A DNA stretch of 60,253 nucleotides from Lentzea indica (GCF_012184385.1 NZ_VSRL01000027.1:1-60253); one strand, 5' to 3'; positions 17,121 through 27,155 are shown, counted from the stretch's first letter. The notes: a model not told the origin generated them from the sequence alone. Numbers and translations: made by a program.

Positions 17121-18836
17121 ATGAGACGAGAACGCCTGGCGCTGGCGGTCCTGCTGGTCGCGACCGGCGCGCTGTACCTGTGGCGGCTGGGTGACTCGGG
17201 CTGGGCCAACGCCTACTACTCCGCCGCCGCGCAGGCCGGCGCGACGAGCTGGAAGGCGTGGTTCTTCGGCTCGTCGGACGCCTCCAACGCGATCACCGTC
17301 GACAAGACGCCCGCCTCGCTGTGGGTGATGGGCCTGTCCGCCAGGCTGTTCGGCGTCAACGCGTGGAGCATCCTGGTGCCGCAGGCGTTGATGGGCGTGG
17401 GCAGCGTGTGGCTGCTGCACGCGACGGTCCGCCGCTGGTTCTCCCCCGCCGCCGCGCTGATCTCGGGAGCCGTGCTCGCGCTGACCCCGGTCGCGGTCCT
17501 GATGTTCCGCTTCAACAACCCGGACGCGTTGCTGGTGCTGCTGCTGATCGCGGGCGCCTACTGCGTCACCCGCGCGGTCGAGAACGCCAGCCCGTTCTGG
17601 CTCGCTCTCGCCGGTGTGGCTGTCGGGTTCGGCTTCCTCACCAAGATGCTGCAGGCCTTCTTGGTACTGCCTGCTTTTGCGCTGGTCTACCTGATCGCCG
17701 CGCCCACGAGCATCGGCAAACGCGTCCTGCACCTGTTCGGCGCGGCGAGTGCGATGGTCGTCGCGGGCGGCTGGTGGATCGTCGCCGTCGAGCTCACGCC
17801 GGACCGGCCGTACATCGGCGGCTCGCAGACGAACAGCGTGCTGGAACTGACGTTGGGCTACAACGGACTCGGCCGGATCACCGGTGACGAGGTCGGCAGC
17901 GTCGGCGGTGGCCGCGGCTGGGGCACGCCAGGCTGGAGCCGCCTGCTGAGCCCGGAGATGGGCAGCCAGATCGCGTGGTTCCTGCCCGCCGCGCTGGTGC
18001 TGCTGATCGCCGGCCTGTGGCTGACGAAGGGCCGCGCCCGCACCGCGCTCGCGTTGTGGGGTGGCTGGCTCGTCGTCACCGCCGCGGTGTTCAGCTTCAT
18101 GAACGGGATCATCCACTCCTACTACACCGTGGCGCTGGCTCCCGCGATCGCCGCCGTCATCGGCATCGCCGCCGCGGAGCTCTGGCAACGCCGCGACGAA
18201 CCCGTTGCGGCGGCAGTGCTTTCCGGCTCGGTCGCGTTGAGCGCGCTGCAGTGTTACGTGCTGATCAACGGATTCTCCACGCCCGTCGCGGTGCTGGTGC
18301 TGATGGCCGGGCTGACCGCAGCGGCCGGCCTCGTGCTGTCGATGCGCTGGGCCATCCCGGTCGCGCTCGTCGCCGCGTTGCTCGGCCCCACCACGTACTC
18401 CTTCGCCACCGTCACCACCCCGCACACCGGCGCTCTGCCCGTCGCGGGCCCTTCCACCATGCGAATGGGCGGCGGAGGGCTGCTCGACACGACGACGCCG
18501 GACGCCGAGGTCGTGGCTCTGTTGCAAGACAACGCGGACCGCTACCGGTGGGCCGCGGCGACGATCGGGTCCAACAACGCGGCAGGCCTGCAGCTCGCCA
18601 GCGGGCAGCCGGTGATGGCTCTGGGCGGGTTCAACGGCACGGATCCCGCACCGACCCTGGAGCAGTTCCAGGAGACGGTCCGAAGTGGACAGATCCACTA
18701 CTTCGTCGCCACCGGCCGGATGATGCGCGGGGAAACCGGAAGCGACGCCGCCCACCGGATCGCCGAGTGGGTCGCCGCGAACCACACCGCGACCACCGTC
18801 GCCGGTACCACCCTCTACGAACTGGACGCGTCATGA
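17121..18836 (+). CDS. Glycosyltransferase family 39 protein (first paralogue)
   Basis: A 571-residue polytopic membrane protein of the PMT/ArnT-like GT39 superfamily, which transfers sugars from polyprenyl-phosphate donors outside the membrane. Signature features are the acidic, aromatic first loop (WANAYYSAAAQAGATSWKAW), the second motif VDKTPASLWVMGL, and MFRFNNPDALLVLLL. About ten transmembrane helices come first, then a C-terminal soluble domain (residues about 440-571) with GGFNGTDPAPTLEQF. It overlaps its paralogue by ATGA. The acceptor is unknown; lipids or wall polymers are likely. Confidence 0.88.
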   Translation: MRRERLALAVLLVATGALYLWRLGDSGWANAYYSAAAQAGATSWKAWFFGSSDASNAITVDKTPASLWVMGLSARLFGVNAWSILVPQALMGVGSVWLLHATVRRWFSPAAALISGAVLALTPVAVLMFRFNNPDALLVLLLIAGAYCVTRAVENASPFWLALAGVAVGFGFLTKMLQAFLVLPAFALVYLIAAPTSIGKRVLHLFGAASAMVVAGGWWIVAVELTPDRPYIGGSQTNSVLELTLGYNGLGRITGDEVGSVGGGRGWGTPGWSRLLSPEMGSQIAWFLPAALVLLIAGLWLTKGRARTALALWGGWLVVTAAVFSFMNGIIHSYYTVALAPAIAAVIGIAAAELWQRRDEPVAAAVLSGSVALSALQCYVLINGFSTPVAVLVLMAGLTAAAGLVLSMRWAIPVALVAALLGPTTYSFATVTTPHTGALPVAGPSTMRMGGGGLLDTTTPDAEVVALLQDNADRYRWAAATIGSNNAAGLQLASGQPVMALGGFNGTDPAPTLEQFQETVRSGQIHYFVATGRMMRGETGSDAAHRIAEWVAANHTATTVAGTTLYELDAS

Positions 18837-20629
18837 CCGCCACACTCGCCCCCGCGCCCGCCGCCGCACCGGCACCGCGCGCACACCGGAGCGGGAAACC
18901 GTTGCACCGCATCGCCTTCCTCGGCCTGCTCGCCGGCACAGCCGTGCTGTACCTGTGGAACCTCACCGCGACCGGCTACGGCAACGAGTTCTACGCGGCG
19001 GCGACGCAGGCGGCCTCGCAGAGCTGGAAGGCGTTGCTGTTCGGCTCGCTCGACCCCGGCAACACGATCACCGTCGACAAGCCGCCCGCGTTCCTCTGGG
19101 TGAGCGGCCTGTTCGCCAAGTCGTTCGGCTTCTCCAGCTGGGCCGTGCTCGCCCCGCAGGCGCTGGAAGGCGTGGCGGCGGTGGCACTGCTGTACGCGAC
19201 GGTCAAGCGCACGTCCGGCCCCAGCGCGGCGTTGTTCGCCGGCGCGGCCTTCGCGCTGACACCCGTGGCAACGCTGATGTTCCGGTTCAACCTGCCGGAC
19301 GCGTTGCTGGTGCTGCTGATTGTCGCTGCCGCGTACTGCACGGTGCGGGCGCTCGACAAGGCGAGCCCGTGGTGGCTGGCTCTCGCGGGCACGGCGATCG
19401 GTTTCGCGTTCCTCACCAAGATGATGCAGGCGTTCCTGGTGCTGCCCGCGCTGGCGCTGGCCTACCTGGTCGCCGCTCCGGCATCGTTGCCGAAGAGGCT
19501 GCTGCACCTGCTGGGCGCCGGGCTCGCCGTGGTCGTCTCGGCCGGGTGGTACATCGTGCTGGTGGAGCTGTGGCCGGCGGACAGCCGCCCGTACATCGGC
19601 GGGTCCACCAACAACTCGTTGTGGGAGCTGGCGATCGGCTACAACGGCCTCGGCCGCATCTTCGGCGACGAGGGCGGCGGGCCCGGCGGCGGCAACGGGA
19701 ACATCGGCTTCGGCGGCGAAACGGGCGCCGGCAGGTTGTTCGGCGCCAGCATGGGCCCGGAGATCTCCTGGCTGCTGCCCGCGGCGGTGATCGGCCTGGT
19801 CGCCGGACTCTGGTTCACCCGTCGTGTGCCCCGCACCGATCGCACTCGTGCGGCACTGGTGGTGTGGGGTGGCTGGACGCTCGTCAGCGGCGTGGTGTTC
19901 AGCTTCATGAGCGGCATCACGCACCCCTACTACACGGTCGCGCTTGCACCTGGGATCGCCGCGCTTGCCGGTGTCGCGGGACAGGAGCTGTGGCGCGGCC
20001 GAGCGCACTTCCCGGCACGGATGGCGTTGACGGCGATGGTCGCGGCGACGGGCGTCTGGGGCTTCATCCTGCTCGACCGCACGCCGGCGTGGATGCCATG
20101 GCTGCGCTGGGTTCTGCTGGCCGTCACCACGGTCGCCGTGCTGGCGCTGGTGTTCGGCGTGAACGCGCGCCGCTCGCTGGTGGGAGTGCTGGTGGCGGCT
20201 GCGTTGCTCGGCACCTCCGGCTACGCGTTCGCAACGGCCGCCACCACGCACAGCGGCTCGATCCCGTTGTCCGGTCCGCGCAGCCAGCAGGGCGGTGGGA
20301 TGCGGGAGAGCGGATCGTCCACGGAGGTCGTGCAGTTGTTGAAGGGCACGGACACCGAGTGGGCGGCCGCGACGGTCGGCGCGCAGAACGCAGCGTCGTT
20401 GCAGCTGGCGTCCGGACGGGCCGTCATCGCGATCGGCGGCTGGAACGGCAGCGATCCGGCACCCACGCTCGACGAGTTCAAGGCACTCGTCGCCGCGGGG
20501 AAGGTGCGGTACCTCGTCGCGGGCGGACGAGGTGGACCTGGCGGCGGCAACAGCGCCATCGGCGAGTGGGTCGCCGCGACCTTCCAGGCCACCACGGTGG
20601 GCGGCCAGACCCTCTACGACCTGACCTGA
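18833..20629 (+). CDS. Glycosyltransferase family 39 protein (second paralogue)
   Basis: A 598-residue paralogue of the preceding GT39 enzyme with the same blocks: FYAAATQAASQSWKAL, VDKPPAFLWVSGL, MFRFNLPDALLVLL and a C-terminal GGWNGSDPAPTLDEF. A Gly-rich loop at about residues 280-300 is longer than in the first copy. Start ATG 18833 overlaps the upstream TGA and is followed by an Ala/Pro-rich tail before the first helix; the longer open frame upstream is an artefact inside the first gene. Both copies follow the two-component system and probably form one transcript ending near 20629. Confidence 0.88.
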   Translation: MTATLAPAPAAAPAPRAHRSGKPLHRIAFLGLLAGTAVLYLWNLTATGYGNEFYAAATQAASQSWKALLFGSLDPGNTITVDKPPAFLWVSGLFAKSFGFSSWAVLAPQALEGVAAVALLYATVKRTSGPSAALFAGAAFALTPVATLMFRFNLPDALLVLLIVAAAYCTVRALDKASPWWLALAGTAIGFAFLTKMMQAFLVLPALALAYLVAAPASLPKRLLHLLGAGLAVVVSAGWYIVLVELWPADSRPYIGGSTNNSLWELAIGYNGLGRIFGDEGGGPGGGNGNIGFGGETGAGRLFGASMGPEISWLLPAAVIGLVAGLWFTRRVPRTDRTRAALVVWGGWTLVSGVVFSFMSGITHPYYTVALAPGIAALAGVAGQELWRGRAHFPARMALTAMVAATGVWGFILLDRTPAWMPWLRWVLLAVTTVAVLALVFGVNARRSLVGVLVAAALLGTSGYAFATAATTHSGSIPLSGPRSQQGGGMRESGSSTEVVQLLKGTDTEWAAATVGAQNAASLQLASGRAVIAIGGWNGSDPAPTLDEFKALVAAGKVRYLVAGGRGGPGGGNSAIGEWVAATFQATTVGGQTLYDLT

Positions 20630-20632
20630 TCC

Positions 20633-21421
20633 TCAGACGCGGCCGGTGTCAGCGGGCAACACCTCTCCTGGCACCGGCACAACGACCTCGGTCGGCGCCT
20701 CGTCGATCCACAGCAGGGGCGCCAGGTCCGCGCCACGCCGCCACAGCCACGGAATCCCTTTCAGCACAAGCCACGCGACGTGGTGCCACACCGTCAGCTC
20801 GCGCCCGCCAGAGCACTCCAGGCTGATGTCGCCGACGGAATGCCCTGTCGCGCGCAGCTCGGCGGCGAACGCCCTGGCCAGCAGCCGGTGACCGCGCTCG
20901 GACGGGTGCAGGCGGTCGACCGCCCACGTCTCCAGCTCGTACGCGCCGGGCAGGGTGTGCAGATCGACGCACCGCACGCCGTGCCGCGCCACCACGACGT
21001 CGATCACGCGGTTGAACTCGTCGATCCTGTTCTTGAGCACGCGCCGCAACTTGCCGGGCAGCTTGAAAACACGGCCCTGGTCGTGAAACCGCACGGTGAC
21101 GACGGAAACCCCTGCTGCCGTGAGCGCGCCGCAGACGTGGTCGAGATCCGCGTGCATCTGCCGCACGGAGAAATCCGACCGCAGCGTGTCGTTGACGCCG
21201 GCGATGACGACGGCGGCACTGGGCTTGTCGCGCAAAGCCTGCGGCAGCTGGGTGCGCCGGACGTCGGCCAGCCGCGCGCCGGAGACGGCGTAGTTGCGAT
21301 AGCCGTTGTCCTCGAACGCGGACGAGAGCAGGGGGCCGAAGCCGCGCCAGCCGCCGGGAACGAGGTCGCCTATCCCGACCACTGTCGAGTCACCGAGTAA
21401 CACCAGCACACGAATCAGCAT
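20633..21421 (-). CDS. SGNH/GDSL hydrolase
   Basis: A 262-residue SGNH-fold esterase. Block I is VLLGDSTVVG with the nucleophile Ser, block II Gly lies in NYAVSGARLADVR, block III is IAGVNDTL with the Asn, and block V is DRLHPSERG with the catalytic Asp and His. No signal peptide is seen, so it probably acts in the cytoplasm. A C-terminal tail beyond the fold (about residues 200-262) is rich in Trp and Pro. It is convergent with the GT39 operon, only three bases from its stop. Confidence 0.87.
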   Translation of the reverse strand: MLIRVLVLLGDSTVVGIGDLVPGGWRGFGPLLSSAFEDNGYRNYAVSGARLADVRRTQLPQALRDKPSAAVVIAGVNDTLRSDFSVRQMHADLDHVCGALTAAGVSVVTVRFHDQGRVFKLPGKLRRVLKNRIDEFNRVIDVVVARHGVRCVDLHTLPGAYELETWAVDRLHPSERGHRLLARAFAAELRATGHSVGDISLECSGGRELTVWHHVAWLVLKGIPWLWRRGADLAPLLWIDEAPTEVVVPVPGEVLPADTGRV

Positions 21422-21462
21422 CAGCTGGCCCGGTGATCTCGGAATGACCGTGCGGGAACGGT

Positions 21463-22635
21463 TCAGCGAAATGCTGGGTAAAGCGGGAGTTCGAGCACCT
21501 CAGCGCCGTAGCGGTCGACCAGTGCGCCGACCACGGCGTCGGCGTGCGACGCGACCGTCTTCTCGCCGAGGATCAGCGCATCGGACCGCAGCCGGACCCA
21601 CCGCCCGGCGAGCACGACACTGCGCGGCGGGGCGTTGTCGACGCTCGGCATCGGCTTGGAGAGCGCACGCCACGTCGCGAGCCACACCCACAGCAGCTGG
21701 GCCTCCAGCAGGCGCGGTAAGAGCACCGCGTCGTCGTCCATCTCGGGCCACACCGACCCGACCTCCGCGCGCCACGCGGCGATCATGGCCTCGGACATCC
21801 CCGGCGGCAGGCCCCATCCGCACCAGCAGGACGGGAACGGCACGCGCAGGGCCGCGGCGTCGAACACGATGTCGCGGACACAACCGCCCTCGAAGTCGAC
21901 GAACCGGACTCCGCGCGAGGTGACGAGGTGGTTGTCCGGGCAGGACGTCGATGGGCTGAACGCGCGCCGTCGCGAGGTGCTGAACGCTCGTGCGGCGTCG
22001 GAGGCGAACTCGATGGCCTGCGGGGACATCTCCACGCCGAGCGTGGAGACGGCCAGCGCCGGTAATCCCACGATGGCCGCGTGCACGTCGACCGCGATCG
22101 GGTCCTGGCAGCACTGCGCACCGGCCCGCCGCATCAACGCGTCGAAGTCCGCGTCACGGCCCGCCGTCGTGGCGTGCAAACGCCCCATGGCGTGTGCCCA
22201 CGACAACAGTCCACGTTCCGCGGCGCGCGCGTCCTTCGCATGCAGTTTCTCGGACAGACGCGGCGCACGGCCCAGGTCTTCGAGCACGACCAGACGCGAC
22301 GCCGCGTCGTGTGCGAACAGCTCTGGCGTGGCGCGCTCTTCGGCGGGCAACGCGGTGAGGAGCTGGTGGCTGACCGCCTCGTGCGCCCACGGGTCGCGGT
22401 CTCCGGAACCGGCCGGATACTGCTTCACGACCAGCGTGCGGGGCATGGAGAACGGCGAGGAGGCCACTCTGACGCGAATGACGACGGAACGACCGGTACC
22501 CCCGAGAGCCTCGGGGTCCGCAAGGCGCACCGTTGCGCCCAAACGCCTGGTCAGTACCCGCTCGGCTGCTTCGACAGCTTCGGCGATCTCAGGTGAAGTC
22601 GTCTCAGGAGGGCCCGCGGTGATCTCCACGCTCAT
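21463..22635 (-). CDS. APH-like phosphotransferase fold protein with altered catalytic loop
   Basis: A 390-residue protein with an aminoglycoside-phosphotransferase/choline-kinase-like fold. The N-lobe Lys is in RTLVVKQYP, and the hinge region is RLVVLEDLGRAP. The catalytic loop reads FSPSTSCPDNHL and the metal-binding Asp is in VRFVDFEGG. In this branch the loop is normally xPGDxCPDN; here the expected catalytic Asp position is Thr, although the Asn and the downstream Asp remain. It may be a pseudokinase or a diverged enzyme. The gene is transcribed alone, downstream of DUF389. Confidence 0.75.
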   Translation of the reverse strand: MSVEITAGPPETTSPEIAEAVEAAERVLTRRLGATVRLADPEALGGTGRSVVIRVRVASSPFSMPRTLVVKQYPAGSGDRDPWAHEAVSHQLLTALPAEERATPELFAHDAASRLVVLEDLGRAPRLSEKLHAKDARAAERGLLSWAHAMGRLHATTAGRDADFDALMRRAGAQCCQDPIAVDVHAAIVGLPALAVSTLGVEMSPQAIEFASDAARAFSTSRRRAFSPSTSCPDNHLVTSRGVRFVDFEGGCVRDIVFDAAALRVPFPSCWCGWGLPPGMSEAMIAAWRAEVGSVWPEMDDDAVLLPRLLEAQLLWVWLATWRALSKPMPSVDNAPPRSVVLAGRWVRLRSDALILGEKTVASHADAVVGALVDRYGAEVLELPLYPAFR

Positions 22636-22737
22636 CCCCTCCGACCCTACTCCCCATGTCCGTGAGCCGGACCGACGCTAATCCGGCCAGGCTGCGACCA
22701 CCATCACTCGTTGATAACGGCTCGCGCTGTTTCCGGA

Positions 22738-23679
22738 TCACCCCTTGGACAGTGGACGTGTGGAAACACCATCCGTTGCCCTGCTCCTGCGGATCAACAG
22801 AACGAGCGAGGCCGCGGCGACAATACCGATCAAGTTGATGCCCAACTGGGCAACTGCGGGCCCCACTCTGTCCCACACTCCGAGAACAGCGGCCAGCGCG
22901 GCGTATCCGGCGGCCGGAACCGTGGTGACCGAGATGAACACGCCGACGAGTGCCGCGGACTTCGCCGACGTCATCGACAGCATGCCCGCCGCGCCCGCCA
23001 GCAGTGCGACGATCAGCGAGAACGGTCCGAACTCGTAGACGAAGTCGACCTGGTGGCCGTTGACGAGGTCGGCCTTGTCGAACAGCCCGCCGAGCTCGCC
23101 GAACCACGTGAGCACCGACGTGATCACCATGGCCAGCGGGAACCCGACCGCGAGCGCGATCGACGCCCGTTTGACCAGGTCCCAGCGCTTCGCGACGAGA
23201 CCGACGGCGATCGCGGCGAGCGGGCCGAACTCCGGACCCACGACCATCGCGCCGACGATCGTGACCGGCGAGTTCGTCGCGACACCCACCGCCGCCAGCA
23301 GGCAGGCGATGGTGAGGAACGCCTGGAAGGTGACGCTGGGCCGGGACTCCTCGCCGGACTTCGCGATCAGCTCTTCCCACACGATCACGTCGGAGCCCTC
23401 GCCCGGCGCGTTCTCCTCGGCGCGGTCGGCGGCGTCGGACAGCGACGTGTCGATCGTCTCGATCGTGACGCCGCCGGTGTGGTCGATGTGCAGGTCGCAG
23501 AGCGCGACGACGATCTCGTCGACCGCCTCGCGCGCCACGTCGGCCGTGATCAGGTCGCCCTCGGGGTCGATCGCCGCGCCACGCAGGACCACCAGGTGGG
23601 TGGCTCCCGCGTGGTCGCGGAGGATCTCGAGCGCGGCCTCGGTCTGGTCTGCGGGACAGACCACCCGCAGCCGCAGCAT
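22738..23679 (-). CDS. DUF389 domain membrane protein
   Basis: A 313-residue protein. Residues 1 to about 100 form a soluble ACT-like domain (LRLRVVCPADQTEAALEIL). The DUF389 membrane region follows, with the typical NSPVTIVGAMVVGPEFGPL and about five to six helices; PLAMVITSVLTWF and SLIVALLAGAAGML are two of them. Function is unknown; some members have been linked to ion homeostasis. Start ATG 23679 shares one base with the aspS TAA (TAATG), so it is translated from the aspS transcript. Confidence 0.85.
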   Translation of the reverse strand: MLRLRVVCPADQTEAALEILRDHAGATHLVVLRGAAIDPEGDLITADVAREAVDEIVVALCDLHIDHTGGVTIETIDTSLSDAADRAEENAPGEGSDVIVWEELIAKSGEESRPSVTFQAFLTIACLLAAVGVATNSPVTIVGAMVVGPEFGPLAAIAVGLVAKRWDLVKRASIALAVGFPLAMVITSVLTWFGELGGLFDKADLVNGHQVDFVYEFGPFSLIVALLAGAAGMLSMTSAKSAALVGVFISVTTVPAAGYAALAAVLGVWDRVGPAVAQLGINLIGIVAAASLVLLIRRSRATDGVSTRPLSKG

Positions 23680-25454
23680 TACTGCTTCTGCTCGGGCTTG
23701 GCGTCGACGCCGGCTTCCTTGCGCTGCTGGGCGGTGATCGGCGCCGGGGCCGCGGTCAGCGGGTCGTAGCCGCCGCCGCTCTTCGGGAACGCGATGACCT
23801 CGCGGATCGAGTCGACGCCCGCGAGCAGCATGCAGAGGCGGTCCCAGCCGAGCGCGATGCCGCCGTGGGGCGGCGCGCCGTACTTGAACGCGTCGAGCAG
23901 GAAGCCGAACTTCTCCTGCGCCTCCTCGGCACCGATGCCCATCACGGTGAACGCGCGCTGCTGCACGTCCGCGCGGTGGATACGAATCGAGCCACCGCCG
24001 AGCTCGTTGCCGTTGAGGATCACGTCGTAGGCGTAGGCCAGCGCGTTGCCGGGGTCGGTCTCGAAGTTGTCGATCCACTCCGGCGTCGGGGAGGTGAACG
24101 CGTGGTGCAGCGCGGTCCAGTTGCCGCCACCGACCGCGACGTCACCCGCGTCGAGCTTGTCGACCGACTCGAACATCGGGAAGTCGACGACCCACGCGAA
24201 CGCCCATGCACTCTCGTCGATCAGGCCGACGCGGTGCGCGATCTCGACACGGGCCGCACCCAGCAGAGCGCGCGCGTCACGAGCCTCGCCCGCGGCAAAG
24301 AAGATGCAGTCACCGGGGTTGGCGCCGACCGCCTTGGCCAGACCGTCGCGCTCGGCGTCGGTCAGGTTCTTCGCGACAGGACCGCCCAGCGTGCCGTCCT
24401 CGGCGAGGAGCACGTACGCGAGGCCCTTGTGGCCGCGCTGCTTGGCGAACTCCTGCCACGCGTCGAGCGTGCGGCGCGGCTGGCTCGCACCACCCGGCAT
24501 GACGACGGCACCGACGTACGGCGCCTGGAACACGCGGAACGTCGTGTCCTTGAAGTACTCGGTGAGCTCGGTCAGCTCCAGCTCGAAGCGCAGGTCCGGC
24601 TTGTCCGTGCCGTACTTCGACATCGCCTCGGCGTAGGAGATGCGGCGGAACGGCAGCGGCAGCTCGACGTCCTTGGTCTCCTTCCAGATCGAGGAGAGCA
24701 GCTTCTCGGTCAGGCCGATGACGTCGTCCTGCTCGACGAAGCTCATCTCGATGTCGAGCTGGGTGAACTCCGGCTGGCGGTCCGCGCGGAAGTCCTCGTC
24801 CCGGTAGCAACGCGCGATCTGGTAGTAGCGCTCCATGCCACCGACCATCAGCAGCTGCTTGAACAGCTGCGGCGACTGCGGCAGCGCGTACCAGGAGCCG
24901 GGACGCAGCCGCGCGGGCACCAGGAAGTCGCGGGCGCCTTCCGGGGTGCTGCGGGTCAGGGTCGGGGTCTCGATCTCGATGAACTTCTCGCCGTGCAGCA
25001 CGTCGCGCGCGATGCGGCTGACCTCGCTGCGCAGCCGGATGGCCTTGGCCGGGCCGGAGCGGCGCAGGTCGAGGTAGCGGTGCTTGAGGCGGGCCTCCTC
25101 GCCGATCTCGCCCTCGCCCTCGACCTGGAACGGCAGCGGCGCGGCCTCGTTCAGCACCTCGAGCTCGGACACGTAGACCTCGATGGCGCCGGTGGCGAGG
25201 TCGGGGTTCTCACTGCCCTCTGGCCGCTTGCTGACGTCACCGGTGACCTTGATGACGTACTCGCTGCGCAGCCGGTGCGCGCGCTCGGCCATCTCGCCCT
25301 CGCGGAACACGACCTGGGCGACACCGGAGGCGTCGCGGAGGTCGATGAAGATGACACCGCCGTGATCACGCCGGCGAGCGACCCACCCGGTGAGGGTGAC
25401 GGACTGCCCGGCGTGCTCGGCCCGGAGTGATCCGGCCTCGTGCGTGCGCAACAC
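23679..25454 (-). CDS. aspS: Aspartyl-tRNA synthetase
   Basis: A 591-residue class II aminoacyl-tRNA synthetase that charges tRNA-Asp (bacterial-type enzymes in actinobacteria often also mischarge tRNA-Asn). The N-terminal OB anticodon-binding domain includes [20 protein letters not shown]. Motif 2 is [19 protein letters not shown] and motif 3 is [14 protein letters not shown]. The bacterial GAD insertion lies between about residues 290 and 420. Start [10 protein letters not shown] at 25454. A divergent 119-base gap with a small membrane protein gene suggests its own promoter. Confidence 0.97.
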   Translation of the reverse strand: MLRTHEAGSLRAEHAGQSVTLTGWVARRRDHGGVIFIDLRDASGVAQVVFREGEMAERAHRLRSEYVIKVTGDVSKRPEGSENPDLATGAIEVYVSELEVLNEAAPLPFQVEGEGEIGEEARLKHRYLDLRRSGPAKAIRLRSEVSRIARDVLHGEKFIEIETPTLTRSTPEGARDFLVPARLRPGSWYALPQSPQLFKQLLMVGGMERYYQIARCYRDEDFRADRQPEFTQLDIEMSFVEQDDVIGLTEKLLSSIWKETKDVELPLPFRRISYAEAMSKYGTDKPDLRFELELTELTEYFKDTTFRVFQAPYVGAVVMPGGASQPRRTLDAWQEFAKQRGHKGLAYVLLAEDGTLGGPVAKNLTDAERDGLAKAVGANPGDCIFFAAGEARDARALLGAARVEIAHRVGLIDESAWAFAWVVDFPMFESVDKLDAGDVAVGGGNWTALHHAFTSPTPEWIDNFETDPGNALAYAYDVILNGNELGGGSIRIHRADVQQRAFTVMGIGAEEAQEKFGFLLDAFKYGAPPHGGIALGWDRLCMLLAGVDSIREVIAFPKSGGGYDPLTAAPAPITAQQRKEAGVDAKPEQKQ

Positions 25455-25573
25455 GGTGGTGGCTCCTTGTAGACGAAGTCAGCTTTGCCGTCAAGGCTAG
25501 CCAACGGCACCGACAGATTTTCACGCAGGGCTTTCGCGGGCGTAAGTGATCTCCGTTGACTAGCGTCTCGCGC

Positions 25574-25861
25574 ATGCGGATCCCGGTGGCCGTCGTCGGC
25601 ATGCTCGTGATGTTCATGGTGGCCGTCGGTGTGCTGTTCCTCGGCATTCTCGGCTTCACGCCGGTGCAGAAATGCACTGGCGCGTGCATGGTGCCGTTCA
25701 CGATGACGTTGGTCGGCACCTTCGTGATCGGGCTGTCCGCGACCTTCGCGACGTGGTTCCGGGCCTTGCGCGCGCCCCGCGCCTACTGGCCGTGGATCGG
25801 CGCGGGGCTCATGGTCGTCCTCTATCTCGTGGCGCTCGCAGTCGCGGACCAGGTCCTCTAA
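25574..25861 (+). CDS. Small three-helix membrane protein
   Basis: A 95-residue protein made of three hydrophobic segments: about residues 4-28 (VVGMLVMFMVAVGVLFLG), 43-60 (LVGTFVIGLSATFATWF) and 72-93. A short loop with two Cys (QKCTGACM) joins the first two. I do not recognise a family. ATG 25574 is preferred over the in-frame TTG 25556. The gene is followed by a strong hairpin. Confidence 0.6.
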   Translation: MRIPVAVVGMLVMFMVAVGVLFLGILGFTPVQKCTGACMVPFTMTLVGTFVIGLSATFATWFRALRAPRAYWPWIGAGLMVVLYLVALAVADQVL

Positions 25862-25870
25862 CCAAAGGAA

Positions 25871-25896
25871 AAGGCCGCGACATCAGCCGCGGCCTT
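25871..25896. terminator. Bidirectional hairpin terminator
   Basis: Arms AAGGCCGCG (25871-25879) and CGCGGCCTT (25888-25896) surround an 8-base loop. It lies between two convergent genes, the small membrane protein and the first S8 protease, so it can serve both. Confidence 0.75.
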
Positions 25897-25912
25897 CCCA
25901 CGAACAGCTAGC

Positions 25913-27082
25913 TCACGCGGTCGGCGCGAGGTACAGCAGGCGGTTCGGCGAGCCCGAACCCGGCGACGTCACCTTCGACGGCGTCGACTGCGCGATCAGG
26001 TACGAGGCGACCTGAGCCGGCGTCGCCGCGCGGTTCGTCGAGAGGTAGCGAGCGGCGGCACCCGCGACGGCCGGGGTGGCCATCGACGTGCCCGAGATGG
26101 TGCTGGTGGCGCTGTCGGAGGTGTTCCAGGCCGACGTGATGTCGCGGCCCGGCGCGAAGATGTCCAGCACCGAGCCGTAGTTCGAGAACGACGATCGGGC
26201 GTCGGTGCGGTCGGTGGAGCCGACCGTGATCGCCTCGGTCACGCGGGCCGGGGAGAAGCCGGACGCATTGGCGTTGGAGTTGCCCGCCGCGACCGCGAAC
26301 GTCACGCCCTTTGCGACGGCGTTGCGCACAGCCGTGTCGAGCGTGGCGTTGGCGCCGCCGCCGAGCGACAGGTTCGCCACGGCCGGCTTGACCGCGTTGG
26401 CGGCCACCCAGTCGATGCCCGCCGCGACGCCGGCGAGGGTGCCGGAACCGTTGTTGTCGAGCACGCGGACGGCGACGATCTTCGCGGCCTTCGCGACGCC
26501 GTACTGCGAGCCCGCGATGGTGCCGGCGACGTGGGTGCCGTGGCCGTTGCCGTCCTGGGCCACGTTGTCGTTGTCGACGAAGTCACGGCCGTTGGAGGCG
26601 CGGCCGCCGAACGTGGAGTGGCTGATGCGCACGCCGGTGTCGACGACGTACGCCGTCACGCCCGAGCCGGTCGAGGTGTAGCTGTACGACTGGTTCAGCG
26701 GCAGGTTGCGCTGGTCGATGCGGTCGAGACCCCACGACGGCGGGTTCGTCTGCGTGGCCTGCGTGTGCACGACCTGGTCGGCCTCGACGAACTCGACGGA
26801 CGGGTCCGCGGCAAGGCGCTTGGCCTGCTTCTCGGTCAGCTTCACGTTGAAACCGCCGAAGCTGGTGTACTCGCGCTCCACCTTCGCGCCGAAACGCGAG
26901 GCCAGGGCGTGCGAGCCGGCCTTGCCCTCCTTCAGCTTCACGATGAAGCTGCCCGCGATCTTCTCGGGAGAGCCGAGGGACAGGACCTCACCTTCGGCGG
27001 CCGACGCCGAAGGGACCATCAGAACCGACATGGCGAGGGTCGCCGCGCCGGCACCGGCCAGGAACCGGATCTTTCGCGTCAT
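25913..27082 (-). CDS. Secreted subtilisin-like S8 serine protease 1
   Basis: A 389-residue preproprotease. Signal peptide to about residue 29 (FLAGAGAATLAMSVLM, PSASAAE). An inhibitor-I9 propeptide follows (SFIVKLKEGK to VEFVEADQVV). The catalytic domain is of the proteinase K type: Asp in [11 protein letters not shown], His in [11 protein letters not shown], oxyanion Asn in FAVAAGNSNA, Ser in [13 protein letters not shown]. Start ATG 27082 chosen with a weak GGA nine bases upstream; an ATG at 27091 is possible. It is the last of three tandem S8 genes and is preceded by its own palindrome at 27156-27172. Confidence 0.93.
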   Translation of the reverse strand: MTRKIRFLAGAGAATLAMSVLMVPSASAAEGEVLSLGSPEKIAGSFIVKLKEGKAGSHALASRFGAKVEREYTSFGGFNVKLTEKQAKRLAADPSVEFVEADQVVHTQATQTNPPSWGLDRIDQRNLPLNQSYSYTSTGSGVTAYVVDTGVRISHSTFGGRASNGRDFVDNDNVAQDGNGHGTHVAGTIAGSQYGVAKAAKIVAVRVLDNNGSGTLAGVAAGIDWVAANAVKPAVANLSLGGGANATLDTAVRNAVAKGVTFAVAAGNSNANASGFSPARVTEAITVGSTDRTDARSSFSNYGSVLDIFAPGRDITSAWNTSDSATSTISGTSMATPAVAGAAARYLSTNRAATPAQVASYLIAQSTPSKVTSPGSGSPNRLLYLAPTA

Positions 27083-27155
27083 GATGTGCATTCCGTTCTT
27101 TGCAGGGGAACGAACACTTTCGACGCTATGGATCGATCCGGTTCCTGCCAAGGGT

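Noticed and set aside
17975-20629. An 884-codon reading of the second GT39 gene
   Set aside because: The first 286 codons lie out of frame inside the first GT39 gene; the ATGA overlap at 18833 gives the normal family N-terminus.
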